A DNA stretch of 56,596 nt from Bacteroidota bacterium (GCA_018267195.1 JAFDYY010000018.1:1-56596); one strand, 5' to 3'. Shown: positions 46,068-56,093, counted from the first letter of the stretch. The notes: generated by a model from the letters alone, not told the origin. Translations and numbers: made by a program.

Positions 46068-48029
46068 TTACTCATACGTCAGCCCAAATCCAAACTTAAA
46101 CAGTGGATCTTTAGAATCATAAGGTACATCTTCATATTGATTGCGCACCGCCTCCATGCTCGAGGGCATCTCGATGGGCAATTTTCCTTCGGGTTTGTGT
46201 TTTCCAAAAATGATATCGAGAAGGGCCTCATCGGTGCAACCGAAATCGGCCAGAAGCCCGGCACTGGCAGCTGCTATTTCAGGAATGACCGCGGGCCGAT
46301 CTAAATAGATATCGACAATGGTGGGAACTTGGTTGAGCAGGTTAAGAATTTTTTGTTTGGCTTCTCCTTTAAAGTCTAAATCACCATGATGAAAAAGTTT
46401 TTCAATAAATCCTTTGCGGGGCTGAAACGGAGTAGCGATTCGCACAATGGCAAAGTCTGCCTCTTCGGGTTGGCCTACTACGGTTGCATACTTCGCGGCT
46501 ATTGTTTTATCTATGCCTTCCGTATAAATTTTTATGCCTGTATTCAATGGCAATATTTTTTCCGGCTTACCATTTTTTAATAATACCACCGACCTTCGCT
46601 GGGCTTCCATTCCTTTCTGCCTGAAATCTTCGCAGCCTACGGTCTGTTTTGCTTTTAATCCATCTACATACGGGTTATCGAACAAGCCTACTTTAAATTT
46701 ATCGCGCAGAATCCTTCGTACTGAAATATTGATCCGATCTTCGGTTATCTTTCCTTCTTTCACCAGTTTTATCAGCATTTCAGGAATGCTCTCTCCGCCA
46801 AACTGATCTACCCCCGCATTAATTATCTTCAACATCCTGTCTTCGGGCGAAAGGTTCATCGCCCCATGCGCCCGGGCCGGATAATCAATAAAAAAATTTT
46901 TTACATCCGAAACAATACCCCAGTCGGTACACACTACGCCATCAAAATGGTATTTCTCTCGCAGCAAGCCTGTAATCATTTCTTTATTGAAACTAAAGCC
47001 CACATTTTCTGAAGTCTGATCCAGGGGCACACCATAATAAGGCATGATCTGGGCGGTGCCGGCTTTGAAAGCCGCCTCGAACGGAATCAGGTGATAGTTA
47101 AAGTTTTTTCCGGGATACACCTGTCCTTTCTGAAATTGAAAATGCGGGTCGAGCCCTTCTTTCTGAGGGCCGCCTCCCGAAAAATGTTTAGTCATGCAGA
47201 GCACGCTGGCGGGCGAGAGGCTGTCGCCCTGAAACCCTTTGATATATGCATATACTAATTTGGAAGTTAGTCTGGCATCTTCCCCAAACGTGCCATTGAT
47301 GCGCGACCAGCGCGGCTCGGTGGCCAGGTCGGCCATGGGGTGAAGTGCCAGCGTAATGCCAACGGCCCGGTATTCTTGGCGGGCACAGTTGGCAAATTCT
47401 TTCATCAACACAGAGTCGCCAATGGCGGCAAAACCCAGCGGCTCGGGCCATAATGAAAAATCGCCTGCCAGCAAACTGGCAAATTCGTTTTTGGTAAAAT
47501 GATTGCGGGGATCGGTGCCGATCGTAAGGGGAATGCCGAGGCGTGTGCGTTCGGCCATCTTCTGCACCTGATTATACCAAGCAGCTAACTGCTCGGTATG
47601 GGGCGTTTGCAACAAATTGAAATGATTAATTTTCTTCACCACGATTCCCTCGCTATTGGGCGGCAGCATAAACGAAAACAGGTTACCAAATTCAGGAGCC
47701 TCTGCCAATTCACCTTTACTGCTGGTATTGATCATGCTGAAAAACATGGTGCCGGCTTTTTCTTCCAAGGTCATTAAGGCTAACAGGTTTGTAACGCGGT
47801 CATCTACCTTAGCGCGTGTATCTTCATACACATCCAGTTTTCCATTTTTATTTAAATCGCGAAATAATTTTCCGTTTATACTTATGGTCAGGGCTTCCGG
47901 CCCCAGTTGGCTCAGGTTTTGTGTGGACGCTTTTTTGGCCGAATAAAATATCCATCCGAGGCCACCTACCCCCAGCACCACCAAGGTCAACACGATCAAC
48001 CCTAAAATTTTGAATACTTTTTTTATCAT
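46068..48029 (-). CDS. glycoside hydrolase family 3 protein (beta-glucosidase-like)
   Basis: 653-aa GH3 enzyme with an N-terminal membrane anchor (VFKILGLIVLTLVVLGVGGL). An EF-hand-like DLNKNGKLDVYED segment (58-70) precedes the catalytic barrel: LTIGTDPRNHF, MTKHFSGGGPQKEG and the nucleophile Asp369 in GVVCTDWGIVSD. The C-terminal alpha/beta sandwich (VVLLKNGKPEKILPLN, IFGKHKPEGKLPIEMP) holds the likely acid. It should release terminal beta-linked glucose or similar residues at the cell surface. It follows the TIM-barrel gene by 7 bp. Confidence 0.92.
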   Translation of the reverse strand: MIKKVFKILGLIVLTLVVLGVGGLGWIFYSAKKASTQNLSQLGPEALTISINGKLFRDLNKNGKLDVYEDTRAKVDDRVTNLLALMTLEEKAGTMFFSMINTSSKGELAEAPEFGNLFSFMLPPNSEGIVVKKINHFNLLQTPHTEQLAAWYNQVQKMAERTRLGIPLTIGTDPRNHFTKNEFASLLAGDFSLWPEPLGFAAIGDSVLMKEFANCARQEYRAVGITLALHPMADLATEPRWSRINGTFGEDARLTSKLVYAYIKGFQGDSLSPASVLCMTKHFSGGGPQKEGLDPHFQFQKGQVYPGKNFNYHLIPFEAAFKAGTAQIMPYYGVPLDQTSENVGFSFNKEMITGLLREKYHFDGVVCTDWGIVSDVKNFFIDYPARAHGAMNLSPEDRMLKIINAGVDQFGGESIPEMLIKLVKEGKITEDRINISVRRILRDKFKVGLFDNPYVDGLKAKQTVGCEDFRQKGMEAQRRSVVLLKNGKPEKILPLNTGIKIYTEGIDKTIAAKYATVVGQPEEADFAIVRIATPFQPRKGFIEKLFHHGDLDFKGEAKQKILNLLNQVPTIVDIYLDRPAVIPEIAAASAGLLADFGCTDEALLDIIFGKHKPEGKLPIEMPSSMEAVRNQYEDVPYDSKDPLFKFGFGLTYE

Positions 48030-48036
48030 CGGAATT

Positions 48037-48951
48037 TTATTTCAATAGTTCTTTCAGGTAAGCGATGCTTGTGGCTAAGCTGGCAAAAGCATCTTTGGGT
48101 TGATCATGTTCTACTAAAGGATACTCTAACCCGGCCAGATCGGCATAATCAAAAATCCGTTTAAAATTAATGATCCCTTGGCCCACCGGCAGTATCGTTT
48201 TAAATTCGGCATCAATATCTTTTACATGCCAGGTGGGAAAGCGCCCCGGATATAATTTAAAAAGCGAAACCGGATCCATTCCGGCTTTGGTAGCCCAGGC
48301 TATATCTAATTCAAATTTTATTTCCGGATGAAGTTGTGTCAGCAGTGTGGTGTAGGGCACTTTCCCGTCTATGTTTTTAAATTCAAAGTCATGATTATGA
48401 TATAGCAAACTGATCCCGGCTTTTTTACAAAGCTCGTGTGTTTGGTTCAGCACCTCCACAGAACTTTTCATTTCTTCGTGCGTGGCCAACGGAGTGCTCG
48501 CACAAACGAGATATTTTATTCCACTGCCCGCCAGGCTGTCTACGATTTCCTGCCGGTTTTCTTTTAGATTTTTCATAGGCGGAAAGGTAATCGGCTTTCC
48601 ATCGGAGCCGGTGGGCATTTTGGCTCCGGGCGGAAGTTTAAACGGAGCGCCCAGCGCATGGTGAGCACGCCAGTTCATTCCAAAATTTTTGGCTTTGGCC
48701 GCAAATTCTTTTGCCGACAAGCCATAAAAACCACCCTTCATGCTAAAGGCAGACTCTAACTCGGTATAGCCCAGATCCGCTAATTTTTTTAGTGTGCCCT
48801 CCAGATCATTGTCAATAATGCCCATTAATGTATAAAGTTGTAAGCCTATGGGGCGCACCACAACGGGTGATGAGAATGAGAGGTGAGGCAACAGCGTGCC
48901 AGCCAATGCGGCAACGCTGGTGCGTTTAACAAAAGTTCTTCGGTTGATCAT
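48037..48951 (-). CDS. sugar phosphate isomerase/epimerase-like TIM barrel, Tat-exported
   Basis: 304-aa from ATG 48951 (MINRRTFVKRTSVAALAGTL), which places a twin-arginine signal at the N-terminus; a longer frame to 49008 is rejected. The body is a xylose-isomerase-like TIM barrel (PIGLQLYTLMGIIDND, LLYHNHDFEF, KFELDIAWATKAG, TWHVKDIDAEF, PLVEHDQP) with the metal-binding Glu, Asp and His residues of this fold. Likely acts on a sugar released by the partner GH3 enzyme. Operon partner of the GH3 gene. Confidence 0.87.
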   Translation of the reverse strand: MINRRTFVKRTSVAALAGTLLPHLSFSSPVVVRPIGLQLYTLMGIIDNDLEGTLKKLADLGYTELESAFSMKGGFYGLSAKEFAAKAKNFGMNWRAHHALGAPFKLPPGAKMPTGSDGKPITFPPMKNLKENRQEIVDSLAGSGIKYLVCASTPLATHEEMKSSVEVLNQTHELCKKAGISLLYHNHDFEFKNIDGKVPYTTLLTQLHPEIKFELDIAWATKAGMDPVSLFKLYPGRFPTWHVKDIDAEFKTILPVGQGIINFKRIFDYADLAGLEYPLVEHDQPKDAFASLATSIAYLKELLK

Positions 48952-49021
48952 ATGGGTAATGGTTTGATGTTCTGCTAACAAGATACCTTTTCTATAAAAA
49001 ATACACAATGGTTTTTTTATT

Positions 49022-49211
49022 CCAAATCATGCCAATAGAAAATCGATTGGCAGGATTGACGAATGAAAATCAACAACCCATGAAGATAAAATACTCCATG
49101 GTGATTTTCATTGTCTGGGTTAAACCTTGATAAGATTGACGTTTCCGTCAACCTTCGTCAACCCTTTGGGCAGATGATGCATCCCTCGTGCATCACCTGG
49201 GTTTATATACC
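49022..49211. repeat. dispersed hairpin repeat, copy 2
   Basis: Second copy of the element at 29620-29769, same orientation and again upstream of a minus-strand gene. The first about 90 bp and the last about 55 bp align closely; copy 2 has about 43 bp extra in the middle, which include a small hairpin GATTGACG-TTTC-CGTCAACC. The main palindrome is GATGATGCA...TGCATCAC here, slightly decayed. No gene in the element; the rest of the gap to 49352 shows nothing further. Confidence 0.75.
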
Positions 49212-49351
49212 AAGCAAAATAATAGGCTCCTCAATAAGTGTGTCAACTTTTTAATATAAACGGAATATTTTTTTGAATCTTTACATGGGTGGTATCCGTT
49301 CCTTAGCAAAACGTTTCTTAACTTTCCTTTCCTCTATCAAAAAAAATTAAT

Positions 49352-52300
49352 ATGAAAAAAAATATACTTCTCCTCCTGGTGTTGGGGTCTATTACGGCTT
49401 CGGCCATTGATCCGAAAGATACCCGCCTATTGGGGCAAGCAGCCATTAGTGCCCATCACATTGCTTTTGTTTATGCCGAAGATCTTTGGATTGCCCAAGC
49501 CGATGGCACGCAACCCCGAAGACTTACCGTGGATGAAGGAGTGGAATCTAATCCGTTTTTTTCTCCGGATGAAAAATGGATTGCCTTCAGCGCGCAGTAT
49601 GACGGCAACACCGATGTATTTATTGTACCGGTAGAAGGCGGAGTACCCACGCGCCTTACCTATCACCCGGGGCAAGACATCGTTCGCGGGTTTACACCCG
49701 ATGGAAAAAATATTCTGTTTGCTTCGCAGCGTGCCGTATTCACCAACCGGTATCAACAACTATTTACAGTACCTGTTACCGGTGGTTATCCTACACAAGT
49801 AGAGATTCCAAACGGATCGTATGCCTCTTATTCGCCCGATGCTACACGTATGGCTTACACGCCACTACAAGATGCCTTTCGGGAGTGGAAGCACTACCGT
49901 GGCGGAACTATTTCTACCCTTTGGATTTTTTCTTTTAGCGATCAATCCGTGGTAAAAATTCCTCAGCCGCAAGGTGGCTGTAACGATACCGGCCCACAAT
50001 GGGTGGGTGATAAAATCTATTTCCGCAGCGACCGCAAGGGTGAATTCAATTTGTTTTCCTTCGATGTCAATTCAAAAGAAGTAAAACAACTCACCGACTT
50101 CAAAGATTTTCCTGTCATCAACATGACGGCAGGCGCGAACCAACTGATCTTTGATCAATCGGGTTATCTGCACGTTTATGATCTGGCTTCTTCGTCCGAG
50201 AAAAAAATGACAGTTGGTATTGCAACCGATTTGCAAGAATTGCGACCACGATATGTAAAAGGAGAAAACTATATCCGGTATGGCGATGTTTCTCCTTCCG
50301 GATCGCGGGCGGTATTTGATTTTCGTGGTGAGATTGTAACCGTGCCGGCCGAAAAAGGCGACCCACGCAACCTTACCGAAACTCCCAGCGTGCACGAAAA
50401 ATATCCGGCTTGGTCGCCCGATGGAAAATCAATCGCCTATTTCTCCGATGCCTCCGGGGAGTATGCCCTGCATATTCAACCTCAGGATGGGAAAGGCGAT
50501 GTGCGCCAATTTAAATTGAACGGCACGGGCTTTTACGCTTACGCTAAGTGGTCGCCCGACAGCAAAAAGATTTGCTTTGTTGATAACGGCAGAAATCTTT
50601 ACGTGTTAGATATAGCTTCTTCCTCTATCAAAAAAATTGATTCGGATGAATTGTATGTGCCCGGTGCTTTCCGCGAACAGTTTGGCGATTGGTCGTCCGA
50701 TTCCAAATGGATTGCCTACACCAAAATTACCGATACCAATTTCCAAAGAGTGTATTTATATTCGGTAGAGCAGGGAAAATCTTTTTCAATTACCGATGGC
50801 TTGAGTGATGCCACCGAACCGGTATTCGATCCGAACGGAAAATTTCTGGCCTTCTTCGCCTCGACCGATGCCGGCCCGGTCGTCAACTGGTTCGATCAGT
50901 CCAATCAAGATATGCAAGCCACCCGTTCCATTTATCTGGTAACCCTGCAAAAAGAAACGATCTCGCCATTTGCGAAAGAGAATGACGAAGAAACCATTAA
51001 AGAAGAAAAAAAGGAAGACCTTAAAAAAGATGATAAGAGCAAAGACAAAAAAGAGGAAGTAAAGAAAGAGGAAGCGATGAAAATTGATTTCGGGGGGATG
51101 GAAAACCGAATGGTCGATGTTCCTCTAAAAGCCGGAAACTATAGAGGGTTGGGCATTACCAAAGATGGCGATCTGCTCTATCTTAATTATTCTGCTAACT
51201 CGGGAGCAAGCATTCTGCACAAATACAATTTAAAGAAACGCAAGGACAGCGAAGTAACTTCGATGGATTCTTATTCACTCGCGGTAAACAAAAAGAAAAT
51301 GATTTATGTGGCCGACCAATCCTGGTATATCAGCAATGCAGGCGAAAAAGGAGAGGCTCCGCTGAACGTAAACGCTATGGAAGTGAAGATTGATCCGGTA
51401 CCGGAATGGGCACAAACTTTTGATGAGGCCTGGCGCATCAACCGCGATTATTTTTACGACCCCGGCATGCACGGGGCAGACTGGCTGGCCATCAAAAAGA
51501 AATACGAACCGTTCCTCCCCCATCTTTCTTGCCGCAGTGATTTGAATTTAGTCATGCAATGGATGGGAAGCGAACTGGCCGTGGGGCATCATCGCCTGAG
51601 CGGTGCGGGAGAAAAACTAAACAACCCGCAAACCGTGAAGGGTGGATTGCTGGGCGCTGATTTTCAAATTGCCAACGGTCGCTACCAGCTCAAGAAAATA
51701 TATGGCGGACTGAATTGGAACCCTTCCTTGCGTTCACCCCTTACCGAGCCGGGCGTAAATGCAAAAGTGGGCGACTACATTCTAGCCGTAAACGGAAAAG
51801 ATGTAGCCGCTACCGACAATATCTATAAATATTTTGAAGCAACAGCCAGCAAAATTGTGGAGCTTACCCTTGGGGCGAATACAACGTATGCCGGTTCGCG
51901 GGTGGTAAAAGTAGTTCCCATTGAAAATGAAAGTGCCCTGCGCAACCGCGATTGGGTAGAGGGTAATCTTAAAAAAGTAACCGAAGCTACCAAGGGGCAG
52001 GTGGCGTATGTCTATGTGCCCAACACAGCCGAAGCAGGCCACACCTATTTTAAAAGATATTTTTTTCCGCAAGCAAATCGCAAAGCAATTATTGTGGACG
52101 AACGATTTAATGGAGGCGGCCAACTGGCCGACTATTATATAGACATTCTTCAACGTCCTTATCAGGCCCACTGGAACATGCGCTATGGCAAAGATTTAAA
52201 ATCTCCGAGCGCTTCTATTCAAGGCCCTAAGGTGATGATCATTGATGAGACAGCCGGATCGGGTGGCGATATGCTGCCGTGGATGTTCCGAAAATTTAAA

Positions 52301-52600
52301 GTGGGAACGCTGGTGGGCAAAAGAACGTGGGGCGGTTTAGTGGGCGTTCTGGGTTACCCCGAATTTATAGATGGAGCTTCTATTACTGCCCCCAACGTAG
52401 GCATTTGGACGAAGGATGGTTTTGTGGTAGAGAACGAAGGCGTGGCACCCGATATTGAAGTGGAGCAAACCCCAGCCGAGGTGATTAAAGGAAATGATCC
52501 TCAGTTGCAAAAAGCAATCGAAGTGGCGTTAAAAGAATTGGAAAAAAATCCGCAGACAGAACCTCAGCGGCCACCCTACCCGGTGAGGGTGAAGAAGTAA
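49352..52600 (+). CDS. tricorn-like S41 family protease
   Basis: 1082-aa secreted protein with signal peptide (MKKNILLLLVLGSITASA). Two WD-like beta-propellers (about 25-330 and 330-640; repeats such as NPFFSPDEKWIAFSAQYDG and YPAWSPDGKSIAYFSDASGE), a Lys/Glu-rich stretch (about 548-575), a helical C1 region, a PDZ (about 780-840) and the C2 S41 domain. The catalytic set of tricorn is present: His746 (VGHHRLSG), Ser970 (DETAGSGGD), Glu1027 (VVENEGVAPD). It degrades peptides, probably in the periplasm. Single gene with its own terminator. Confidence 0.93.
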   Translation: MKKNILLLLVLGSITASAIDPKDTRLLGQAAISAHHIAFVYAEDLWIAQADGTQPRRLTVDEGVESNPFFSPDEKWIAFSAQYDGNTDVFIVPVEGGVPTRLTYHPGQDIVRGFTPDGKNILFASQRAVFTNRYQQLFTVPVTGGYPTQVEIPNGSYASYSPDATRMAYTPLQDAFREWKHYRGGTISTLWIFSFSDQSVVKIPQPQGGCNDTGPQWVGDKIYFRSDRKGEFNLFSFDVNSKEVKQLTDFKDFPVINMTAGANQLIFDQSGYLHVYDLASSSEKKMTVGIATDLQELRPRYVKGENYIRYGDVSPSGSRAVFDFRGEIVTVPAEKGDPRNLTETPSVHEKYPAWSPDGKSIAYFSDASGEYALHIQPQDGKGDVRQFKLNGTGFYAYAKWSPDSKKICFVDNGRNLYVLDIASSSIKKIDSDELYVPGAFREQFGDWSSDSKWIAYTKITDTNFQRVYLYSVEQGKSFSITDGLSDATEPVFDPNGKFLAFFASTDAGPVVNWFDQSNQDMQATRSIYLVTLQKETISPFAKENDEETIKEEKKEDLKKDDKSKDKKEEVKKEEAMKIDFGGMENRMVDVPLKAGNYRGLGITKDGDLLYLNYSANSGASILHKYNLKKRKDSEVTSMDSYSLAVNKKKMIYVADQSWYISNAGEKGEAPLNVNAMEVKIDPVPEWAQTFDEAWRINRDYFYDPGMHGADWLAIKKKYEPFLPHLSCRSDLNLVMQWMGSELAVGHHRLSGAGEKLNNPQTVKGGLLGADFQIANGRYQLKKIYGGLNWNPSLRSPLTEPGVNAKVGDYILAVNGKDVAATDNIYKYFEATASKIVELTLGANTTYAGSRVVKVVPIENESALRNRDWVEGNLKKVTEATKGQVAYVYVPNTAEAGHTYFKRYFFPQANRKAIIVDERFNGGGQLADYYIDILQRPYQAHWNMRYGKDLKSPSASIQGPKVMIIDETAGSGGDMLPWMFRKFKVGTLVGKRTWGGLVGVLGYPEFIDGASITAPNVGIWTKDGFVVENEGVAPDIEVEQTPAEVIKGNDPQLQKAIEVALKELEKNPQTEPQRPPYPVRVKK

Positions 52601-52602
52601 AT

Positions 52603-52638
52603 AAAAAAGCCCTGAGCTAAAAACTCAGAGCTTTTCTT
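52603..52638 (+). terminator. terminator after tricorn-like gene
   Basis: AAAAGCCCTGAG / CTCAGAGCTTTT stem with an A-rich loop and T tract, directly after the stop codon. Confidence 0.75.
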
Positions 52639-52689
52639 AAACTGGTGAGAATTAACAATTATAGCCTAAGTCAATTGCATTTTTCTTTT

Positions 52690-52986
52690 TCAATCGAAAA
52701 AGAAATTGTGCCGATACTCTTGTCCTTGTTTTCTTTCAGCATGATAAAGGCATTTACCCCACAGCGCGAAAAATTTATCGTTCATCCACCAATCGTATGG
52801 AGCCCACTCCGTAGCAATACGTTTAAGGATTTCAATTGTAATTTCTTTTTCACGCATCCTTTCTTTTACAACGTTCTCCGATTTAAAATTAAAATTTCTG
52901 CTGGGGCGGTAAAATATTTGTGCTGAATCTTTTCCATCCACCACAATACAGTTAAACGAATTTCTTACCATGATTTTATTAAACAT
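52690..52986 (-). CDS. hypothetical protein
   Basis: 98-aa from ATG 52986 (MFNKIMVRNSFNCIVVDGKD). The pattern FKSENVVKERMREKEITIEI and WAPYDWWMNDKFFALWGKCL looks like folded protein, more so than the plus-strand frame over the same DNA (52645-52926). The ATG overlaps the TGA of a 26-codon frame upstream as TGATG, so the two may be translationally coupled. No family known. Confidence 0.45.
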   Translation of the reverse strand: MFNKIMVRNSFNCIVVDGKDSAQIFYRPSRNFNFKSENVVKERMREKEITIEILKRIATEWAPYDWWMNDKFFALWGKCLYHAERKQGQEYRHNFFFD

Positions 52987-53066
52987 CACGAGTCTTGTTT
53001 TCCGAGTGCTTCAAAAAACTGATAAGCCACTTTTAAAATTCTTTCTTTATCACTGGTCTGCGCCAT
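52986..53066 (-). CDS. 26-aa leader-like open frame
   Basis: MAQTSDKERILKVAYQFFEA followed by LGKQDS and a TGA that overlaps the next ATG. One amphipathic helix. Too short for a sure call; it could be the N-terminus of the next protein separated by a frameshift. Confidence 0.3.
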   Translation of the reverse strand: MAQTSDKERILKVAYQFFEALGKQDS

Positions 53067-53159
53067 AACTTAAAAGCGTACAATTATCATTACCATCAGG
53101 AACAAGAATTTTTTCATAAACAATTCAGTTTTGGGAGTGTTCTAAAATACAAAAAACAG

Positions 53160-53192
53160 TTGTACATGCGTTAAAAGGTTTTTCTAAATTTG
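53160..53192 (+). promoter_or_regulatory. promoter of DUF4197 gene, Bacteroidota type
   Basis: TTG at 53160-53162, 22 bp spacer, TAAATTTG (53185-53192), an exact -7 TAnnTTTG match. The ATG follows 15 bp later. Confidence 0.6.
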
Positions 53193-53207
53193 TCCAAAAT
53201 AATTCGA

Positions 53208-53876
53208 ATGAAGCATTTCATTTTCATCTTTTTCGTTCTTATCAGATTGAATGTGCAGGCTCAGCTAAGTACAACTGATATTACCAATGGTTTAAAAGAA
53301 GCCCTGAACAAAGGCATCAGTAAAGCGGCCGATTCACTTTCTAAAGTAGATGGCTATTTTAAAAATCCAAAAATCAAAATTCCATTTCCGCCCGATGCGC
53401 AGAAAATGGAAAAAAAATTGCGCGATATTGGCATGAACCAAGACGTTGACAAATTTATTATGACGCTCAATCGGGGTGCTGAAGGGGCGGCTAAACAATC
53501 TCTACCTATTTTTTTAGATGCTATCAAAAAAATGACCCTCACCGATGCCACTGCTATTTTAAAAGGCCAACCGGATGCGGCCACTCAATATTTACAAAAG
53601 ACAACCACCGCACAACTGAAAACCCAATTCCAGCCGATTATCAAAACCTCGCTCGACAAAGTGAACGCCACTAAATATTACAGCCAATTGGCAAACGAAT
53701 ACGACAAGATTCCGTTTGTGAAAAAAGTAAATCCGGACTTAGTTTCTTACACTACCGATTTAGCTATTAAAGGATTATTTATGAAAATTGCGGAAGAAGA
53801 AAAAAACATCCGGGCTAACCCTGCGGCACAAACTACCGGTTTATTAAAAAAAGTTTTTGGGTCGATAAAAAAATAA
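53208..53876 (+). CDS. DUF4197 family secreted protein
   Basis: 222-aa from ATG 53208 (a TTG at 53190 would sit in the -7 box). Signal peptide MKHFIFIFFVLIRLNVQAQ, then the DUF4197 body: GLKEALNKGISKAADSLSKV, DGYFKNPKIKIPFPPDAQ, MNQDVDKFIMTLNRGAEGAA, DAIKKMTLTDATAILKGQPD and a helical end. The family is widespread in Gram-negative bacteria with no known role. Single gene with a clear promoter. Confidence 0.9.
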   Translation: MKHFIFIFFVLIRLNVQAQLSTTDITNGLKEALNKGISKAADSLSKVDGYFKNPKIKIPFPPDAQKMEKKLRDIGMNQDVDKFIMTLNRGAEGAAKQSLPIFLDAIKKMTLTDATAILKGQPDAATQYLQKTTTAQLKTQFQPIIKTSLDKVNATKYYSQLANEYDKIPFVKKVNPDLVSYTTDLAIKGLFMKIAEEEKNIRANPAAQTTGLLKKVFGSIKK

Positions 53877-54027
53877 TTAAGAAAATCAACAAACAAGATT
53901 TAAAAATATTCTTTTTAGGCATGCATACCATGTTATGTTCATTATTGAATTGATTTTTGAATGGAAAGATTTTGTTGAGGGTTTTAATAACGGTACACAT
54001 CTTTATAATAAATCAAAGTAAGAAATC

Positions 54028-55695
54028 ATGAGTTTATTTACCAAACACCAAACCGTTCTCAACAAAGCCATCGAGGCATTGCATGCGCGCACCTTTTATG
54101 CGGCCTTTCCGGAACACCCGGCTCCCACTGTTTATGGCGAAACGGCCGATGCCGATGGGCAGGCAAAATTTAAAAACCAACTCGGCAAAAAATTTGAAGA
54201 GTTGAAGCAACCGGGCGCATCTGCCTGGGGCGGACAAGAAGAATCTCCCTACACGCAAGAGGCGTTAAATATTTCTTATCCTTTATTTTCTGTCGAATCG
54301 CTGATCTCCAATTCAAAAAAAGCATTTCACTTGTGGCGCAAAGTAAACGTGCAAGATCGTGCGGGCATTTTAATGGAGTCATTGGAACGCACCAAGAAAC
54401 GTTTTTTTGAAATCGCTTACGCCACGATGCACACCACAGGCCAGGGTTACATGATGGCGTTTCAGGCGAGTGGCCCCCATGCGGCCGACCGCGCGCTTGA
54501 AGCCATTGCGGCCGGCTATGAAGAACTGAATCGTTTTCCTGAAAAAGCCATGTGGGATAAGCCCATGGGCAAGTTCAACATACAATTAAATAAAGAGTGG
54601 CATGCCGTGCCCAAAGGCATTTCACTGGTGATCGGTTGCTCTACATTTCCCACGTGGAATTCGGTAACGGGAATGTATGGAAGTTTGATCACCGGCAATC
54701 CGGTAATTGTAAAACCACATCCGGGAGCCATCTTACCCATTGCAATTTTCGTTGCTGAGATTCAAAACGTACTGGAAGAAAATCATCTCGATCCAACCAT
54801 TTGCCAACTCGCGGTTGATACGTTTGACAATATGATCACCAAAGAATTGGCCGAGCACAAAGAAGTAAAACTCATTGACTACACCGGCAACTCTGTTTTT
54901 GGTTCTTACCTCGAAGCCTTGCCCGGCAAAGTTGTGTTCACCGAAAAAACGGGCGTGAACTCTGTAATTCTAGATTCAGTTGATGATGCCGACAAAGCTG
55001 CTGCCAACTTGGCCTTCTCGGTGAATTTGTACAGCGGGCAAATGTGTACGGCTCCTCAAAATTTTTATATCCCCGCGGATGGGATTAATTCACCTGCGGG
55101 AAAAATTTCATTCGATGCGTTTGCCCAAAAGTTTGCAGCACAAATCACTGGCCTGGTGGATAACCCCAAAGCCGGCCCATTCGTACTTGGCGCGATTCAA
55201 AATAAAAAGACAAGTGAGCGCGTACTTGAAGCAGAAAGACTTCCCGGCAAAGTGATTCTTAAATCCAAATCGATCGAGAATCCTCCATTCAAAAATGCAC
55301 GCACGGCCACTCCTATTGTGGTTGAAATTGATTCGGATAAGAAAGAAATTTTCAGCAAAGAGCTTTTCGGTCCGATTGCATTGCTGATCAAAACCAAAAA
55401 TACAAACGAATCTATAGCTCTGGCGCAAGAGATGGCGATGAAGCACGGAGCAATTTCATGTGCCGCTTACACTACCGATGCACACGTGCGCGAAAAAATT
55501 GCGGATGAAATGGCGCTCGCAGCAACACCCGTATCATTCAACCTCACGGGCGGAATTTACATGAACCAAAATGCGGCCTTCAGCGATTTTCATGTAACGG
55601 GCGGCAACCCGGCAGGCAATGCCTCTTTTACCAACCCCGAATACGTAACGAAACGGTTTACATGGGTGGGGCACCGCGAGCCGATAAAAGCGTGA
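54028..55695 (+). CDS. paaN: phenylacetic acid degradation protein PaaN (aldehyde dehydrogenase type)
   Basis: 555-aa aldehyde-dehydrogenase-fold protein of the PaaN group. Its N-terminal region (HARTFYAAFPEHPAPTVYGE) is specific to this group. Cofactor region GISLVIGCSTFPTWNSVTGM (about 197-216) and NPVIVKPHPGA (about 228-238), Glu in VVFTEKTGVNS near 307, catalytic Cys340 in SGQMCTAPQNF. PaaN-type enzymes act in phenylacetate or related aromatic catabolism by oxidising the ring-opened aldehyde. Other paa genes are not in the window, so the symbol is by family, not by context. Confidence 0.85.
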   Translation: MSLFTKHQTVLNKAIEALHARTFYAAFPEHPAPTVYGETADADGQAKFKNQLGKKFEELKQPGASAWGGQEESPYTQEALNISYPLFSVESLISNSKKAFHLWRKVNVQDRAGILMESLERTKKRFFEIAYATMHTTGQGYMMAFQASGPHAADRALEAIAAGYEELNRFPEKAMWDKPMGKFNIQLNKEWHAVPKGISLVIGCSTFPTWNSVTGMYGSLITGNPVIVKPHPGAILPIAIFVAEIQNVLEENHLDPTICQLAVDTFDNMITKELAEHKEVKLIDYTGNSVFGSYLEALPGKVVFTEKTGVNSVILDSVDDADKAAANLAFSVNLYSGQMCTAPQNFYIPADGINSPAGKISFDAFAQKFAAQITGLVDNPKAGPFVLGAIQNKKTSERVLEAERLPGKVILKSKSIENPPFKNARTATPIVVEIDSDKKEIFSKELFGPIALLIKTKNTNESIALAQEMAMKHGAISCAAYTTDAHVREKIADEMALAATPVSFNLTGGIYMNQNAAFSDFHVTGGNPAGNASFTNPEYVTKRFTWVGHREPIKA

Positions 55696-56093
55696 TTAGT
55701 TGTATGTAGCCAGGCGTTATAGCCAATGGTAAAACGACACTCCTAACATTGAACAGACGACCAAAACAGGAACATAAAGCAAACCATTTTGACAACGAGT
55801 AAGCCAACACTCATTACCAACCTTATGCTTTTTATTTTTTCACCGCACATTTAAAAAAAATTTTAGCCGGCAGCACAAATGCAGTTTAGGAACACCAAAA
55901 AACAATAATGAACCCGTTCGTAAATGGCGCATTTGGTTTTGCCTGACATACAAAGCCAACGCTTCAAAAAATGCAAAACATTCACAAATATCATTTAAAA
56001 AAAATACAAAAGCCGTGCGTAAACCAAAAGAGCCGTTTCTGCCAACGCACCGACAATAATTCGTACTTTGCAATAATGTATTTGAATGAATAA
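55696..56093. other. intergenic gap with conserved-looking AT-rich sequence
   Basis: Almost 400 bp without a credible gene; minus-strand open frames at 55840-56112 and 55995-56333 are chance frames overlapping hsdR or without coding pattern. It includes strings such as GGCGTTATAGCCAATGGTAA and GGCGCATTTGGTTTTGCCTG, which I recall as recurrent beside Bacteroidota accessory genes. A possible -7-like TACTTTGC lies at about 56063-56070. Confidence 0.3.

Noticed and set aside
52645..52926. Plus-strand 93-codon frame after the tricorn-like gene
   Set aside because: The minus strand over the same DNA has a more protein-like pattern and a coupled upstream frame.
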